Numbered from the stretch's first letter, positions 33,281-42,183 are shown. The stretch: 64,000 nt of DNA from Devosia salina (GCF_019504385.1 NZ_CP080590.1:3452001-3516000), one strand, 5' to 3'. Program-made: numbers and translations. Notes: generated by a model not told the origin, from the letters alone.

Positions 33281-34996
33281 ATGGACACGCCTGCCACGAC
33301 CACTGACGGGCTTCGCCCCTGGATCGCTAGCTATCCTGAGGGCATTGCCTGGGACGACACGATCGACACCACGCCGGTGCATGAGCAGGTGCTGGCCGCC
33401 TGCGCGAAGAACCCGGGCGCCGTGGCTCTCGATTTCCTGGGCGGCACCACCTCCTTTGGCGAACTGGCGGAAAAGATCGTCGCCTTTGCTGGCGCCCTGC
33501 AGAGCCAGTTCGGCGTCACCAAGGGCACGCGCGTCGCCCTGATGCTGCCTAACACGCCCTTTTACCCCATTGCCTATTACGGCGTGCTCCGGGCCGGCGG
33601 CACCGTGGTCAATTGCAATCCGCTCTATACCGTGGCCGAGCTCAGCCACATCACCGCCAATGCCGGTGCCGACATTCTGGTGACGCTCGATCTGCAGCAG
33701 ATTTTCGAAAAGGGCGAGGCCCTGCTCGCCGCCGGCCACGTCAAGAAAATGGTCGTGGCGCACTTCCCCAACGCGCTGCCGCTGGTCAAGAAGATCCTGT
33801 TCTCGGTCGCCAAGCGCAAGGATCTGGCCAAGCCGTCCCAATCGCCCCATGCCGGTTCGATCACCAGTTTCGAATCCCTGCTGGCCCGCAGGGACAGCCC
33901 GGCGCCGGTCACCATCGACACCACCGGGGATATTGCCGTCCAGCAATATACCGGCGGCACCACCGGTATTCCCAAGGGCGCGCTGCTCACCCACGCCAAT
34001 ATCGCGGCCAATATGAGCCAGATCGACAAATGGGGATGCGGCCTGTTCTATCCGCCCTCCAAGGTCATCGCGGTTCTGCCCTTCTTCCACATCTTCGCCA
34101 TGACCGTCTGCATGAACGTGCCGCTCTGCAATGGCACGCCGGTGATCATGCTGCCGCGTTTTGAACTCAAGGCGCTGCTGGGCATTTTTGCCCGCACCAG
34201 GGCCAATGTGCTGCCCGCGGTTCCCACATTGCTCAACGCCATCGCCCGCGCCGACTCGGTCGGCGCCGAACAGATCGAGAGCCTCGAAGTCGCCATTTCC
34301 GGCGGCGCTGCCCTACCCGACGAAGTGCGCCACGCCTTTTCGAAAAAGTCCAAGGCGCTCCTGGCCGAGGGCTACGGTCTCACCGAAGCCTCCCCGGTCG
34401 TCTGCTGTGCCGCGCTGCGCGTCGCCTCCAAGCCCATGTCCATCGGCCTGCCCCTGCCCGGCACCGATATCCGCTTTGTCGACGTCGATAGCGGCAAGGT
34501 CGTGGGCATCGGGGAAAATGGCGAACTGCAGGTCAAGGGCCCGCAGGTCATGGCTGGCTACTACGAGAATCCCGAGGCCAGCGAAGCTGCCTTCATGGAT
34601 GGCTGGCTGCGCACCGGCGATGTCGGCCATATGGACGAGGACGGCTATGTGTTCCTCGTCGACCGCATCAAGGACCTCATCATCTGCTCGGGCTTCAATG
34701 TCTACCCCCGCACCATCGAGGAGGCCATCATGACCCACGAGGCGGTCGAGGAGGTCAATGTGATCGGTGTGGCAGACGACTATCGCGGCGAAGCGCCGGT
34801 GGCCTTTGTCAAACTCAAATCCGGCCGCACGGTCAGTGAAACCGAACTCAAGGGCTTCCTCGCCGAAAAACTCAACAAGATCGAGATGCCGCGGCAGATC
34901 ATCTTCAAGGACGCCCTGCCCAAGACCCTGATCGGCAAGCTCTCCAAGAAGGAGTTGCGCGAGGAATATGCCCAGATGAAAGCCTCAAAGTCGTGA
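33281..34996 (+). CDS. fadD: Long-chain fatty acid-CoA ligase
   Basis: A 571-residue adenylate-forming enzyme activating fatty acids to acyl-CoA with ATP. Motifs: the AMP-binding P-loop QYTGGTTGIPKGALLTHANI, GYGLTEASPVV, GWLRTGDVGHMDEDGY and the C-terminal Lys motif PKTLIGKLSKKELR. The start follows GGAGGAGG closely (ATG 33281). It is divergent from fadE and overlaps a MerR regulator gene by four bases (GTGA), so it sits in a beta-oxidation regulon. Confidence 0.95.
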   Translation: MDTPATTTDGLRPWIASYPEGIAWDDTIDTTPVHEQVLAACAKNPGAVALDFLGGTTSFGELAEKIVAFAGALQSQFGVTKGTRVALMLPNTPFYPIAYYGVLRAGGTVVNCNPLYTVAELSHITANAGADILVTLDLQQIFEKGEALLAAGHVKKMVVAHFPNALPLVKKILFSVAKRKDLAKPSQSPHAGSITSFESLLARRDSPAPVTIDTTGDIAVQQYTGGTTGIPKGALLTHANIAANMSQIDKWGCGLFYPPSKVIAVLPFFHIFAMTVCMNVPLCNGTPVIMLPRFELKALLGIFARTRANVLPAVPTLLNAIARADSVGAEQIESLEVAISGGAALPDEVRHAFSKKSKALLAEGYGLTEASPVVCCAALRVASKPMSIGLPLPGTDIRFVDVDSGKVVGIGENGELQVKGPQVMAGYYENPEASEAAFMDGWLRTGDVGHMDEDGYVFLVDRIKDLIICSGFNVYPRTIEEAIMTHEAVEEVNVIGVADDYRGEAPVAFVKLKSGRTVSETELKGFLAEKLNKIEMPRQIIFKDALPKTLIGKLSKKELREEYAQMKASKS

Positions 34997-35385
34997 CCAG
35001 CCAGCAAGCCGACAACCGGGACCTGTTCTCCATAGCCGACCTCGCCGGCGAGTTCGGCATCTCGACCCGGGCCATCCGCTTTTACGAATCCAAGGGCCTG
35101 CTCTCGCCCGAACGGGTGGGCGCAACCCGCATCTTCCGCAAGCGCGACCGCGCCCGGCTGATCCTCATCCTGCGCGGCAAGCGCCTCGGCTTCACCCTGC
35201 GCGATATCTCCGACTATCTCAGTCTCTACGATGCCGACCGCACCCAGCAGGTCAGCCTGCTCGCAGGCAAGGTGGACGAGCGGCTCGCCCTGCTCGAGCG
35301 CCAGCGCGACGATCTCGAAACCACCATCCGCGAACTGCGCGAGATCAGGCAATTGGCCGAAGAACGGCTGCAAAAGGCCGGATAG
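34993..35385 (+). CDS. MerR-family regulator (LiuR-like)
   Basis: A 130-residue MerR-type regulator. The winged helix is at residues 10-75 (LFSIADLAGEFGISTRAIRF, YESKGLLSPER, RDRARLILILRGKRLGFTLR). A C-terminal coiled coil follows (LALLERQRDDLETTIRELREI). No Cys ligands are present, so it is not a metal sensor. In proteobacteria such proteins (LiuR) repress branched-chain amino acid and fatty acid breakdown genes. It starts at a GTG overlapping the fadD stop. The palindromes at 33045 and 33139 are likely operators (inference). Confidence 0.85.
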   Translation: MTSQQADNRDLFSIADLAGEFGISTRAIRFYESKGLLSPERVGATRIFRKRDRARLILILRGKRLGFTLRDISDYLSLYDADRTQQVSLLAGKVDERLALLERQRDDLETTIRELREIRQLAEERLQKAG

Positions 35386-35392
35386 CGCTCGC

Positions 35393-36331
35393 TTAACCCG
35401 CCTTTTCGCCGCCGAACCACACCCAGCGGGCCAATTGCACGGCGCTCGACACCGCGCCCAGCACCGCCAGCAACACGCCCAGCGCCAGGAGAATGGGGTT
35501 GCGCAGCACCCTGTCGAGCAGGCTCGGCTCAATCTGCAGATCCGCCACCCCATAGCGGAAGAGCTGCAGGCGACTGCCCCCCGGCGAGGAAAACACCGTT
35601 GCCCGGAACCCGGCGCCGCCATCGCCGGCTGGCTCGATGAAACCGAAGACGTCACCGGCATCGGCCCCGTCCACCATCCGCACCACGTCTCCGGATCGGA
35701 ACACGCCGGAGACCACCTCGACCGGCTTGTTGTACCAGATCAGGCTCTCATTGATCGAATAGCTGCCCGCGATGACGGTGAGTTGCGACCCGGAGCTGGG
35801 CGTATCGCCCAGGGTAATCTGCCCCTCGAGCGGCAGGGTACCGGCCTCGGCCCATATCTGGGCGGGAACTAGGATGCGGGATCGGCTGGGCAGGCTCGCC
35901 CCGCCCAGCACCAGTGGTGGCGTGCCACTTTCGATGACGTCGATTTCGAGCGGCGCCCCGGCGCCCACCCGCGCGATCTGCAAATGCGCCGCCTCGGGCC
36001 AGGTGAATTCCTCATCGGCAAAGTGCTCCACCTGGTAGAGGTCTGGGTCGCATAGCGGCGAGACACCGGGGCCCTGGCTCTGTACCGCAAGGTCTGCATC
36101 GTCGCGGCGGAAGCAGACCAGCATCTCCTCGAGCTGCCAGCCCGAAATCGGCGCCTCGTTGAACACGATGTCGAGGCCGCGCGTCTGGGCATGCGCCGAA
36201 TAGGATTTCTCGCCATCCCGCAGCGTCAGCAGCAGAAACACCAGGACGACAAATCCCACCGCCAGCGCCACCGCCACCCGCCTTGTGCGTGGGGTCTGCT
36301 CGCCGATGAAACGCAGTATTCGCGCGATCAT
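35393..36331 (-). CDS. Unknown membrane-anchored protein with periplasmic domain (cluster protein B)
   Basis: A 312-residue protein I cannot assign. The N-terminal helix (about 18-38, VAVALAVGFVVLVFLLLTL) follows a basic cytoplasmic stub. A C-terminal helix lies at about 278-300 (PILLALGVLLAVLGAVSSAVQ). Between them is a beta-rich periplasmic domain of about 230 residues with only two Cys (LVCFRR and PLCDPDLY). Its start overlaps the stop of the upstream gene (ATGA), so the two are made together. It ends seven bases after the convergent MerR gene's stop. Confidence 0.75.
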   Translation of the reverse strand: MIARILRFIGEQTPRTRRVAVALAVGFVVLVFLLLTLRDGEKSYSAHAQTRGLDIVFNEAPISGWQLEEMLVCFRRDDADLAVQSQGPGVSPLCDPDLYQVEHFADEEFTWPEAAHLQIARVGAGAPLEIDVIESGTPPLVLGGASLPSRSRILVPAQIWAEAGTLPLEGQITLGDTPSSGSQLTVIAGSYSINESLIWYNKPVEVVSGVFRSGDVVRMVDGADAGDVFGFIEPAGDGGAGFRATVFSSPGGSRLQLFRYGVADLQIEPSLLDRVLRNPILLALGVLLAVLGAVSSAVQLARWVWFGGEKAG

Positions 36332-37032
36332 TGCAGGTCGATGACGAACACTTCGCCGGGCACGATCTGGCCGCGGCGAATGCGGTTAAGCTCGATCTCC
36401 AGTGTCTGGCCCGGGGCGAGCAGTGCCGCCGGCAGCTTGCAGCTCGTATCGAAGGCCGTGCGGCGCTCATGCGCCAGGAACGAACAGGCAATCTTCTCGC
36501 CCCGCTCCCGCACATAGAGATAGGTCTCCTGCGAGCGGAACGAGTTGATCAGCAATTCGCCGCCATCGGCGATCGCCTCTGCCTTGTTCCAGATGGCCGG
36601 CGCGATATGCAAAGCCGCCGGAGCGCTTTCACAGCTTCCCACCCACAGCGTCACCCCGATATCCTCGCCACCGATATGGGGAAGCTGGCTGCTGCTCCGC
36701 GTCGGAAATTCCAGCGACACCAGGCGGGACTGCCATTGTGCCGGGGCCCGGTATTCGCGCTGCGCCAGGTAACGCCCGTCCGAGGACACCACCCGCGCGC
36801 AGAACACCTGCTCCTGCCATTGCGCCGGAACGAAGGCGGTGATCTGCCCCGCCGACGGATCGAGCACGCCCGCCAGGGCCAATCCCATCACCGGTGTCCC
36901 GGAGATTTGGGCTGCCGGCGCATAGCGTTCCACCAGATCGCTGACCGGAGCCGGCACGTCCTCCTGCGCCTGGCTGGCCACCGGGCCAGCCAGAAGGGCC
37001 AGCATCACCATGCTTGCAATGGACCTGCACAT
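36328..37032 (-). CDS. Unknown secreted protein (cluster protein A)
   Basis: A 234-residue exported protein without a recognised domain. Residues 1-22 form a signal peptide (SMVMLALLAGPVASQAQ). Four cysteines in the mature part (FCARV, GSCESA, IACSF, TSCKL) suggest two disulfides. The sequence is beta-rich with no obvious catalytic motif. The frame extends 13 codons further upstream, but the ATG at 37032 begins the signal peptide. It is coupled to the membrane protein gene downstream and divergent, by 38 bp, from the trypsin-like protein. Confidence 0.75.
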   Translation of the reverse strand: MCRSIASMVMLALLAGPVASQAQEDVPAPVSDLVERYAPAAQISGTPVMGLALAGVLDPSAGQITAFVPAQWQEQVFCARVVSSDGRYLAQREYRAPAQWQSRLVSLEFPTRSSSQLPHIGGEDIGVTLWVGSCESAPAALHIAPAIWNKAEAIADGGELLINSFRSQETYLYVRERGEKIACSFLAHERRTAFDTSCKLPAALLAPGQTLEIELNRIRRGQIVPGEVFVIDLQ

Positions 37033-37070
37033 CGGTTGAGATATCCCCCGATCTTCCAGACCATAATACA

Positions 37071-38156
37071 ATGACGCTATTGCTCCGCGTTTGCCAGTCC
37101 ATTCTCGTCGCCTGCCTGATGGTCACGGCGGCCACGGCAGAACCCGTCTCCATCAACCGGGGCACTGGACTGGGCTATGTCTTCAATCACCGCGGCAATT
37201 GCTACCTGATCGTCCCCGATCATGTGCGGCAGGGCGCTACGCGACTGAGCCTGTCCACTTCCGCGCCTTCCTCGATTGGCGACGCTGAAATATTCCGCAC
37301 CTATGCGCCGGGCATGGACCTGGCACTCGGCATCGTCACCAGCGGCCTGTCCCAGCGCTGCAATGACCGCTTTGACGCGCTGCGCACCGACCTGCAGCCC
37401 ATCCTGGACAGCACCGAGAACGCCCAGCTCGTCCGGGTCGATGCCGGCGGGCTCGAATTGCGCGACGACATGGTCATCACCTCCTTTGATTTTGAATCGA
37501 TCACTGCGCGCCCGGCCTCGCGCGATCTGGGCGCCGAAATCTATCAGGGCAGCAGCGGCGGCATCCTGCGCGCCGGCGGCACCCTGATCGGCATGGCCGT
37601 ACAATCCCAGGGCATTGACGACGCCTTCTTCCTGCGCGCCGACGAGATCGCGGCGCGGCTGGGGCGCCTGCTCGACACCGGGCCGGCGACCATCGTGAGG
37701 GATCCGGCCATGCCCGCACCTATCGAGGCTGCCGGGCTTTGCCCCGCCGGAACGTTTGCCCCTGAAGAGGTCACCTGCAATCTCGAGCCGCTCTCGCCCG
37801 AGCTCTCCTGCTCGAACCTCGCCAAGGGCGGCGTCGCCGCCTTCCCGCCCTCCGATACCCCGCCACGCCTCATTCTCGACCTGCCCGGCGACAAGGCGCT
37901 TCCCCTCCGCATTGTCGCGCTTGGCTCGTCCGGCATGGCGCCGTCCGCCACCATGCCCAAGGGCATCCTGATCGAGATATCGAGCACCAATGGAACGCCG
38001 CGCTGGCGGCGCTTTGCCAGTGGCGACATGCCGCCCACCGGACGCTTCGAGGCCCCCAACGGCGCCGCGCCCTACGCGACCCAGGTGGCGATCACCCTGC
38101 AATCGAGCTGGGACCCGGCCCTGCCGACAGCCCTCGACTGCTTGTCCCTGCAATAG
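37071..38156 (+). CDS. Unknown exported protein with trypsin-like catalytic triad (cluster protein C)
   Basis: A 361-residue secreted protein. The signal peptide ends at about residue 23 (VTAATAEP). The next 180 residues resemble a chymotrypsin-fold protease. His51 is in NCYLIVPDHV, where normal proteases have TAAHV. Asp83 is in GMDLALGIV and Ser162 in YQGSSGGILRAGG, the GxSGG nucleophile motif. The remaining 160 residues are Cys-containing (LCPAG, VTCNL, LSCSN, LDCLS) and Pro-rich, with no known domain. No transmembrane helix follows the signal peptide. Proteolysis is inference from the triad. Confidence 0.78.
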   Translation: MTLLLRVCQSILVACLMVTAATAEPVSINRGTGLGYVFNHRGNCYLIVPDHVRQGATRLSLSTSAPSSIGDAEIFRTYAPGMDLALGIVTSGLSQRCNDRFDALRTDLQPILDSTENAQLVRVDAGGLELRDDMVITSFDFESITARPASRDLGAEIYQGSSGGILRAGGTLIGMAVQSQGIDDAFFLRADEIAARLGRLLDTGPATIVRDPAMPAPIEAAGLCPAGTFAPEEVTCNLEPLSPELSCSNLAKGGVAAFPPSDTPPRLILDLPGDKALPLRIVALGSSGMAPSATMPKGILIEISSTNGTPRWRRFASGDMPPTGRFEAPNGAAPYATQVAITLQSSWDPALPTALDCLSLQ

Positions 38157-38786
38157 CTATTCGGCCAGCGGAATCCGCGCCGGCGCCCCGACGCGCTCGA
38201 ACCCGCCCCGGTTGAAGTTGAACGTGCCGGTCAGGGCCCCGTCCGGCTGCAGTTCCAGCGAGCCAGAACCATATTGCCATTCATCCAGCGAATAGGCTGC
38301 GCCTGTCGGGATGATGGCGCAAAGCTTGCCGTCGGCGGCGGGCCAGCACTTCCTGTCCGCGTCATAGGGCAGCGTCGAGAAGGTCACCCGCCCGAGCTTT
38401 GCAGTCTCGTCGATACTGCCGTCATAATCCTGGATCAGCTTGTGGAGCGACGACCCCTCCTCGAGCTGCGAGAGGTCGATTTCCAGCCGGAAGGGACCGC
38501 CCTGGTCCAGCGTCGCGGCAACCGCCACCTTCTGCATTTCCGGGTCTGAGCTCAGCAGCCCGACCTCCTTGGCCCGCTTCACGAACAAAGGCTCGCCCGA
38601 GGCGATCAGCAGTTTCAAAGCGGCGAGGCGCCGGTTGGGATCGGTGTCGGCCAGCATGGCATCCACCTGGTCCAGTTCGCTGCTGCTTGCGGCCACGGCG
38701 GCCTGGATATCGGCCAGCGAGGTCTGCGCCATCGCCGCCCCGGCCCCCGCCAGGCTGCAGATCAAGGTCAGTAACAGCTTGCGCAT
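38157..38786 (-). CDS. Unknown secreted protein (cluster protein D)
   Basis: A 209-residue exported protein. The signal peptide is residues 1-20 (LLLTLICSLAGAGAAMAQ). A helical region follows (about 22-90, ADIQAAVAASSSELDQVDAM, then RRLAALKLLIASGEPLFVKRA), resembling short helical repeats. A beta-rich C-terminal domain has a Cys pair (KCWPAADGKLC). I recognise no family. Its stop codon abuts the stop of the convergent trypsin-like gene (TAG|CTA), so the four genes form one compact block. Confidence 0.72.
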   Translation of the reverse strand: MRKLLLTLICSLAGAGAAMAQTSLADIQAAVAASSSELDQVDAMLADTDPNRRLAALKLLIASGEPLFVKRAKEVGLLSSDPEMQKVAVAATLDQGGPFRLEIDLSQLEEGSSLHKLIQDYDGSIDETAKLGRVTFSTLPYDADRKCWPAADGKLCAIIPTGAAYSLDEWQYGSGSLELQPDGALTGTFNFNRGGFERVGAPARIPLAE

Positions 38787-38854
38787 ACCACCCCCCTCAC
38801 GTCACATCGGGCAGAATAAACCCGCCCCCGGGCGTGTCAATTCCGGCGGTCTGT

Positions 38855-39121
38855 CTAGCGCTTGCGGCCCTTGTGCCCGCCCGTCAACGGGTCCGGCTTT
38901 TTTGGCTTCACCCAGCCCTTGGGCGGCGCGCGCACTGGCGCATTCGAGCCCAGTCCCATCTGCCCCGGCGGCGGCTGGCCCACCAGCCCGTCGGCCTCGC
39001 CGCGCAGGCGGGCGATTTCGTCCCGCAGCGTCGCGGCCCGTTCGAAGTCGAACGCGGCGGCCGCTTCTTCCATCTGCTTTTCCAGCGCCACCAGCCGCTG
39101 GTGATTGGTCCGGGACGACAT
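38855..39121 (-). CDS. Small UVR-motif (UvrB/UvrC domain) protein
   Basis: An 88-residue protein with a UVR motif in residues 8-45 (LVALEKQMEEAAAAFDFERA, then ATLRDEIARLRG), the helical hairpin by which UvrB and UvrC interact. The tail is Pro/Gly-rich and basic (GWVKPKKPDP, GHKGRKR). No catalytic domain is present. Its start overlaps the DNA ligase stop by one base, so it belongs to the ligase operon. It may recruit the ligase or exonuclease to repair sites (inference). Confidence 0.82.
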   Translation of the reverse strand: MSSRTNHQRLVALEKQMEEAAAAFDFERAATLRDEIARLRGEADGLVGQPPPGQMGLGSNAPVRAPPKGWVKPKKPDPLTGGHKGRKR

Positions 39122-40692
39122 CAGCTCCCTCCCACAAAGGCATCCATGTCCTCGAGCCGCGCCGCCTCATGGGCCGGCTTGTCCCAGCGGATGCGGTTGA
39201 TGCGCGGAAATCTGAGCGCCACGCCCGATTTGTGCCGGCTGCTCCTCTGCGCTGAGTCGAAGGCCACCTCGAATACCAGGTCCTTGCGCACCTCCCGCAC
39301 CGGCCCGAACGACCCGACCGTATTGCCCCGGATCCAGCGGTCGAGCTGCTTCAGCTCCTCATCGGTGAAGCCGAAATAAGCCTTGCCGATGGGCACGATC
39401 TCGTTCCCCTTCCACACCCCGAACGTATAGTCCGAATAGAACGAGCTGCGCCGGCCATGCCCGCGCTGGGCATACATCAGCACCGCATCGACCACATTGG
39501 GATCGCGCTTCCACTTGTACCAGAAGCCCTTGGGCCGCCCCGGCACATAGGGCGCGCTGCGCAATTTGATCATCACGCCTTCATGGCCATGCTCATCGGC
39601 GCCCTGGCGCCGCAATTGTGCAACCTCTTCCCACGACTGGAAGGGCAGCACTTCAGAGAGGTCCATGCGCGTCTGCGGATTGGCCGCGAACCAGGCCTCG
39701 AGCCGCGCCCGCCGCGCCTCCCAGCCCAGGGCGCGAATATCCTCGTCATCATCGAACAGCATGTCGTAGACCCGCACGAAGCCCGGCAGCTCGGCCATCT
39801 GCTTGCCTTGGGCCACCTTCCGATTGAGCCTCTGCTGCAGGTCATTGAAGCTCTTCGCCTCGAAATCATGGCCCACCAGCAATTCGCCATCGAGCACCGC
39901 GCGCCCCATCGCCGCCTCGACCACATCGGGAAAGCTCGCCGCAATATCATCACCGGTGCGCGAGAACAGCGAGGCGCCGTCCCGCCCGAGCACCAGCTGC
40001 ACGCGGATGCCGTCCCATTTCCACTCCGCCGAAAAATCCCGCGGATCGAGCTTTTCGAAATCGCTGGTCTCGATGGGGTTGGAAAGCATGAGCGGATGAA
40101 ACCGCGCCGCATGGTCGATGTCGGGCCGCTCGGCCCTGCCCTCCAGCCACGCAAAAAGCTCGCCATAGGGCGGTCTGATCCCATGCCAGACCTCTTCGAT
40201 CGCCTGCAGGTCCACCCCGCTCATTTGCGCCAGCGCCGTCTTGGCCAGCCGCGCCGATACCCCGATCCGCAGGGCGCCGGTCGCCAGCTTGATCAGCGCC
40301 CAGCGCTCATGGATCGCCGCCTGGCTCAGCAATCCCCCGATCACCCTGGGCAATTCGGCCTTGCTGGTGGTGTTGAGCAGGCTCACCAATTCACTCAGCC
40401 GCGGCAATTCCCCTTCCCCATGATGCGGCCAGATCAGGGCGATGGTCTCCCCGAGGTCCCCCACATAGTCATAGCTCAGCGCAAACAGCGTCTCATCGAC
40501 CTCGGCCAGCACCGTCTCCTTGAGCAGGGCCGGCTTGACATTGCGAATGTCCATTTCCCCGGTCAGCGCTGCCAGCGCCAGTCCCCGATCCGGGTCCGGC
40601 ACTTCGGCGAAATATTGTGCCAGCGCCGCGATCTTGCGGGTCCGCGACGGGGTCAGCGCCAGCAGTTCGAGCAGGTCCGCAAAGCGCTTCAT
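39121..40692 (-). CDS. ATP-dependent DNA ligase (exonuclease-associated type)
   Basis: A 523-residue ATP-dependent ligase. The N-terminal DNA-binding domain (residues 1-200) precedes the nucleotidyltransferase core, with Lys225 in EWKWDGIRVQL as the AMP-acceptor and DGELLVG and GVMIKLRSAPY as later motifs. The OB-fold follows (VLMYAQRGHGRRSSFYSDYT). Ligases of this group usually sit in a cluster with an MBL exonuclease, a DEXH helicase and a calcineurin-like phosphoesterase. Here only the exonuclease gene is adjacent, overlapping by four bases. They are thought to act in DNA repair. Confidence 0.94.
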   Translation of the reverse strand: MKRFADLLELLALTPSRTRKIAALAQYFAEVPDPDRGLALAALTGEMDIRNVKPALLKETVLAEVDETLFALSYDYVGDLGETIALIWPHHGEGELPRLSELVSLLNTTSKAELPRVIGGLLSQAAIHERWALIKLATGALRIGVSARLAKTALAQMSGVDLQAIEEVWHGIRPPYGELFAWLEGRAERPDIDHAARFHPLMLSNPIETSDFEKLDPRDFSAEWKWDGIRVQLVLGRDGASLFSRTGDDIAASFPDVVEAAMGRAVLDGELLVGHDFEAKSFNDLQQRLNRKVAQGKQMAELPGFVRVYDMLFDDDEDIRALGWEARRARLEAWFAANPQTRMDLSEVLPFQSWEEVAQLRRQGADEHGHEGVMIKLRSAPYVPGRPKGFWYKWKRDPNVVDAVLMYAQRGHGRRSSFYSDYTFGVWKGNEIVPIGKAYFGFTDEELKQLDRWIRGNTVGSFGPVREVRKDLVFEVAFDSAQRSSRHKSGVALRFPRINRIRWDKPAHEAARLEDMDAFVGGS

Positions 40693-41693
40693 GCCCCGCC
40701 CTCCCCGCCATCGTCATCGAGCCCCGGCAGCGCCAGCGGATCGGCCGCAAGGCCCTGCTGCCGGCACCAATAGACCAGCGCATCCTCGCGCCCATGCGTC
40801 ACCCACACGGTTTCCGCGCCACTCTCGAGAATGGACTGGTTGAGTTCGCCCCAATCGCAATGGTCCGAGATCACCAGGGGCAATTCCACCAGCGCCTGCC
40901 GTGCCCGCTGCTTTATGCTCATCCAGCCCGAGGCCTGGCACACCACCGGGTCGGGAAAGCGCCGGCTCCAGCGGTCGCGAATGGCCGAGGGCGGCGCGAT
41001 GACGATCTGCCCCGCCATCGCCGCCTTGGGCATGCCGGTTGCCGGGATCAGCTCCCCCAGCGACACCCCCAGTTCCTCGTATAGCGCGCACAGCCCGATC
41101 ATCGCACCATGGAGATAGATCGGCCGATCCCACCCCGCATCGCGCAGCAGCGCGATCACCCGCTGCGCCTTGCCCAGGGCATAGCAGCCCACGAGGTGGC
41201 AGCGCTCCGGCTGGTCCCCGACCGATTTCAGCAGCCGCTTGATCTCATCCTGCGGCCTGGGATGCTGGAACACCGGCAGCCCGAAGGTCGCCTCGGTGAC
41301 CAGCAGGTCGCATGCGACCGGCTGATAGGGCTGCGCCGTGCGGTCCGGCAGACGCTTGTAGTCGCCGGTCACCAGCGCCCGCTGCCCCCCGGCCTCGATT
41401 CTCACCTGCGCCGAGCCCAGAATATGCCCGGCCGGATGCAGGCTCACCTTGGCGCCATCAATGTCCAGCACCGCGCCGAAGTCCAGCGCCTCGAACCGTC
41501 CAGCGCAATCGGCCCCATAGCGCACCTGCATGATGGCAATGGTGTCCGGCGTCGCCAGCACCGCCCCATGCCCCGAGCGGGCATGGTCGGCATGGCCGTG
41601 AGTGATGATGGCGCGCGGCCGCGGAGTGTCCGGATCGATCCAGGCATCGATGGCAGGCACATAGAGATTACGGTCGAGGATCGGCGTGGCCAT
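40689..41693 (-). CDS. Ligase-associated MBL-fold DNA exonuclease
   Basis: A 334-residue metallo-beta-lactamase-fold nuclease. The metal motif ITHGHADHARSGHG is at about residues 29-43. Further His/Asp ligands are in HPAGHILGSAQ and LVTGDYK. The C-terminal VISDHCDWGELN and TVWVTHG are typical of the SNM1/CPSF-like group. It probably trims DNA ends for the ligase whose gene overlaps it by four bases. It is first in a three-gene operon. Confidence 0.93.
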   Translation of the reverse strand: MATPILDRNLYVPAIDAWIDPDTPRPRAIITHGHADHARSGHGAVLATPDTIAIMQVRYGADCAGRFEALDFGAVLDIDGAKVSLHPAGHILGSAQVRIEAGGQRALVTGDYKRLPDRTAQPYQPVACDLLVTEATFGLPVFQHPRPQDEIKRLLKSVGDQPERCHLVGCYALGKAQRVIALLRDAGWDRPIYLHGAMIGLCALYEELGVSLGELIPATGMPKAAMAGQIVIAPPSAIRDRWSRRFPDPVVCQASGWMSIKQRARQALVELPLVISDHCDWGELNQSILESGAETVWVTHGREDALVYWCRQQGLAADPLALPGLDDDGGEGGA

Positions 41694-41731
41694 GGCTTCC
41701 TCTCAACGTTGCCCGAACCGGTGCGGTTCAC

Positions 41732-41842
41732 TCAGGCGGCAGGTTCGTCCGGGTAAATCTTGCCCCCTGCCGCGATGATGCCGGGCCCGATGCCCGCAAA
41801 GCCACCGAAACCGGTCGCGCAAACATGGCAGACTCCTTGCAT
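41732..41842 (-). CDS. Possible 36-residue Gly-rich small protein
   Basis: A short frame reads MQGVCHVCATGFGGFAGIGP, then GIIAAGGKIYPDEPAA, then stops. It has high G/C third positions and a CxxC motif. The ribosome site is poor, with AGGGA about 16 bases upstream. A competing ATG at 41827 in another frame has a better AAGGAG but unnatural codon use. It lies upstream of the exonuclease gene on the same strand. Confidence is low; it may not be expressed. Confidence 0.3.
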   Translation of the reverse strand: MQGVCHVCATGFGGFAGIGPGIIAAGGKIYPDEPAA

Positions 41843-41877
41843 GTCAGATGGCACCATCCCTGCTGACACGGTCTGTC

Positions 41878-42183
41878 ATGAACATCTCGCCGATCAACCA
41901 GCTCTTCCCCACCGGCAAGCCGGTTACCCCCACCTCCGGTACGAGCGCCACCCCGCTCAAGGTGGATGCCAGGGATGAATTCCTCGAATATGCGCGCATG
42001 TCGCCGGCCGAGCGGCTGCGCGCACAAATCCTTGAAGACATGGAACTGAGCGAAGACAGTCTCGCCGCCATGGACCCGGAAGCCCGCGCTGGCGTCGAGG
42101 ACGAAATCAAGCGCCGCATGCTCGAAGCCCTCACCGGCAAGGCCGATGCCGAACCCGGCTCGCTTGTCGACATGAGCGCCTGA
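41878..42183 (+). CDS. Small conserved hypothetical protein
   Basis: A 101-residue soluble protein. The N-terminal 35 residues are Pro/Thr-rich and probably disordered. The rest is helical and acidic (DEFLEYARMSPAERLRAQIL, then EDMELSEDSLAAMDPEARAG). I recall similar short proteins in Hyphomicrobiales but assign no function. The ATG at 41878 is preferred to an in-frame start ten codons upstream. It is divergent from the exonuclease operon and 64 bp before an esterase gene. Confidence 0.7.
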   Translation: MNISPINQLFPTGKPVTPTSGTSATPLKVDARDEFLEYARMSPAERLRAQILEDMELSEDSLAAMDPEARAGVEDEIKRRMLEALTGKADAEPGSLVDMSA

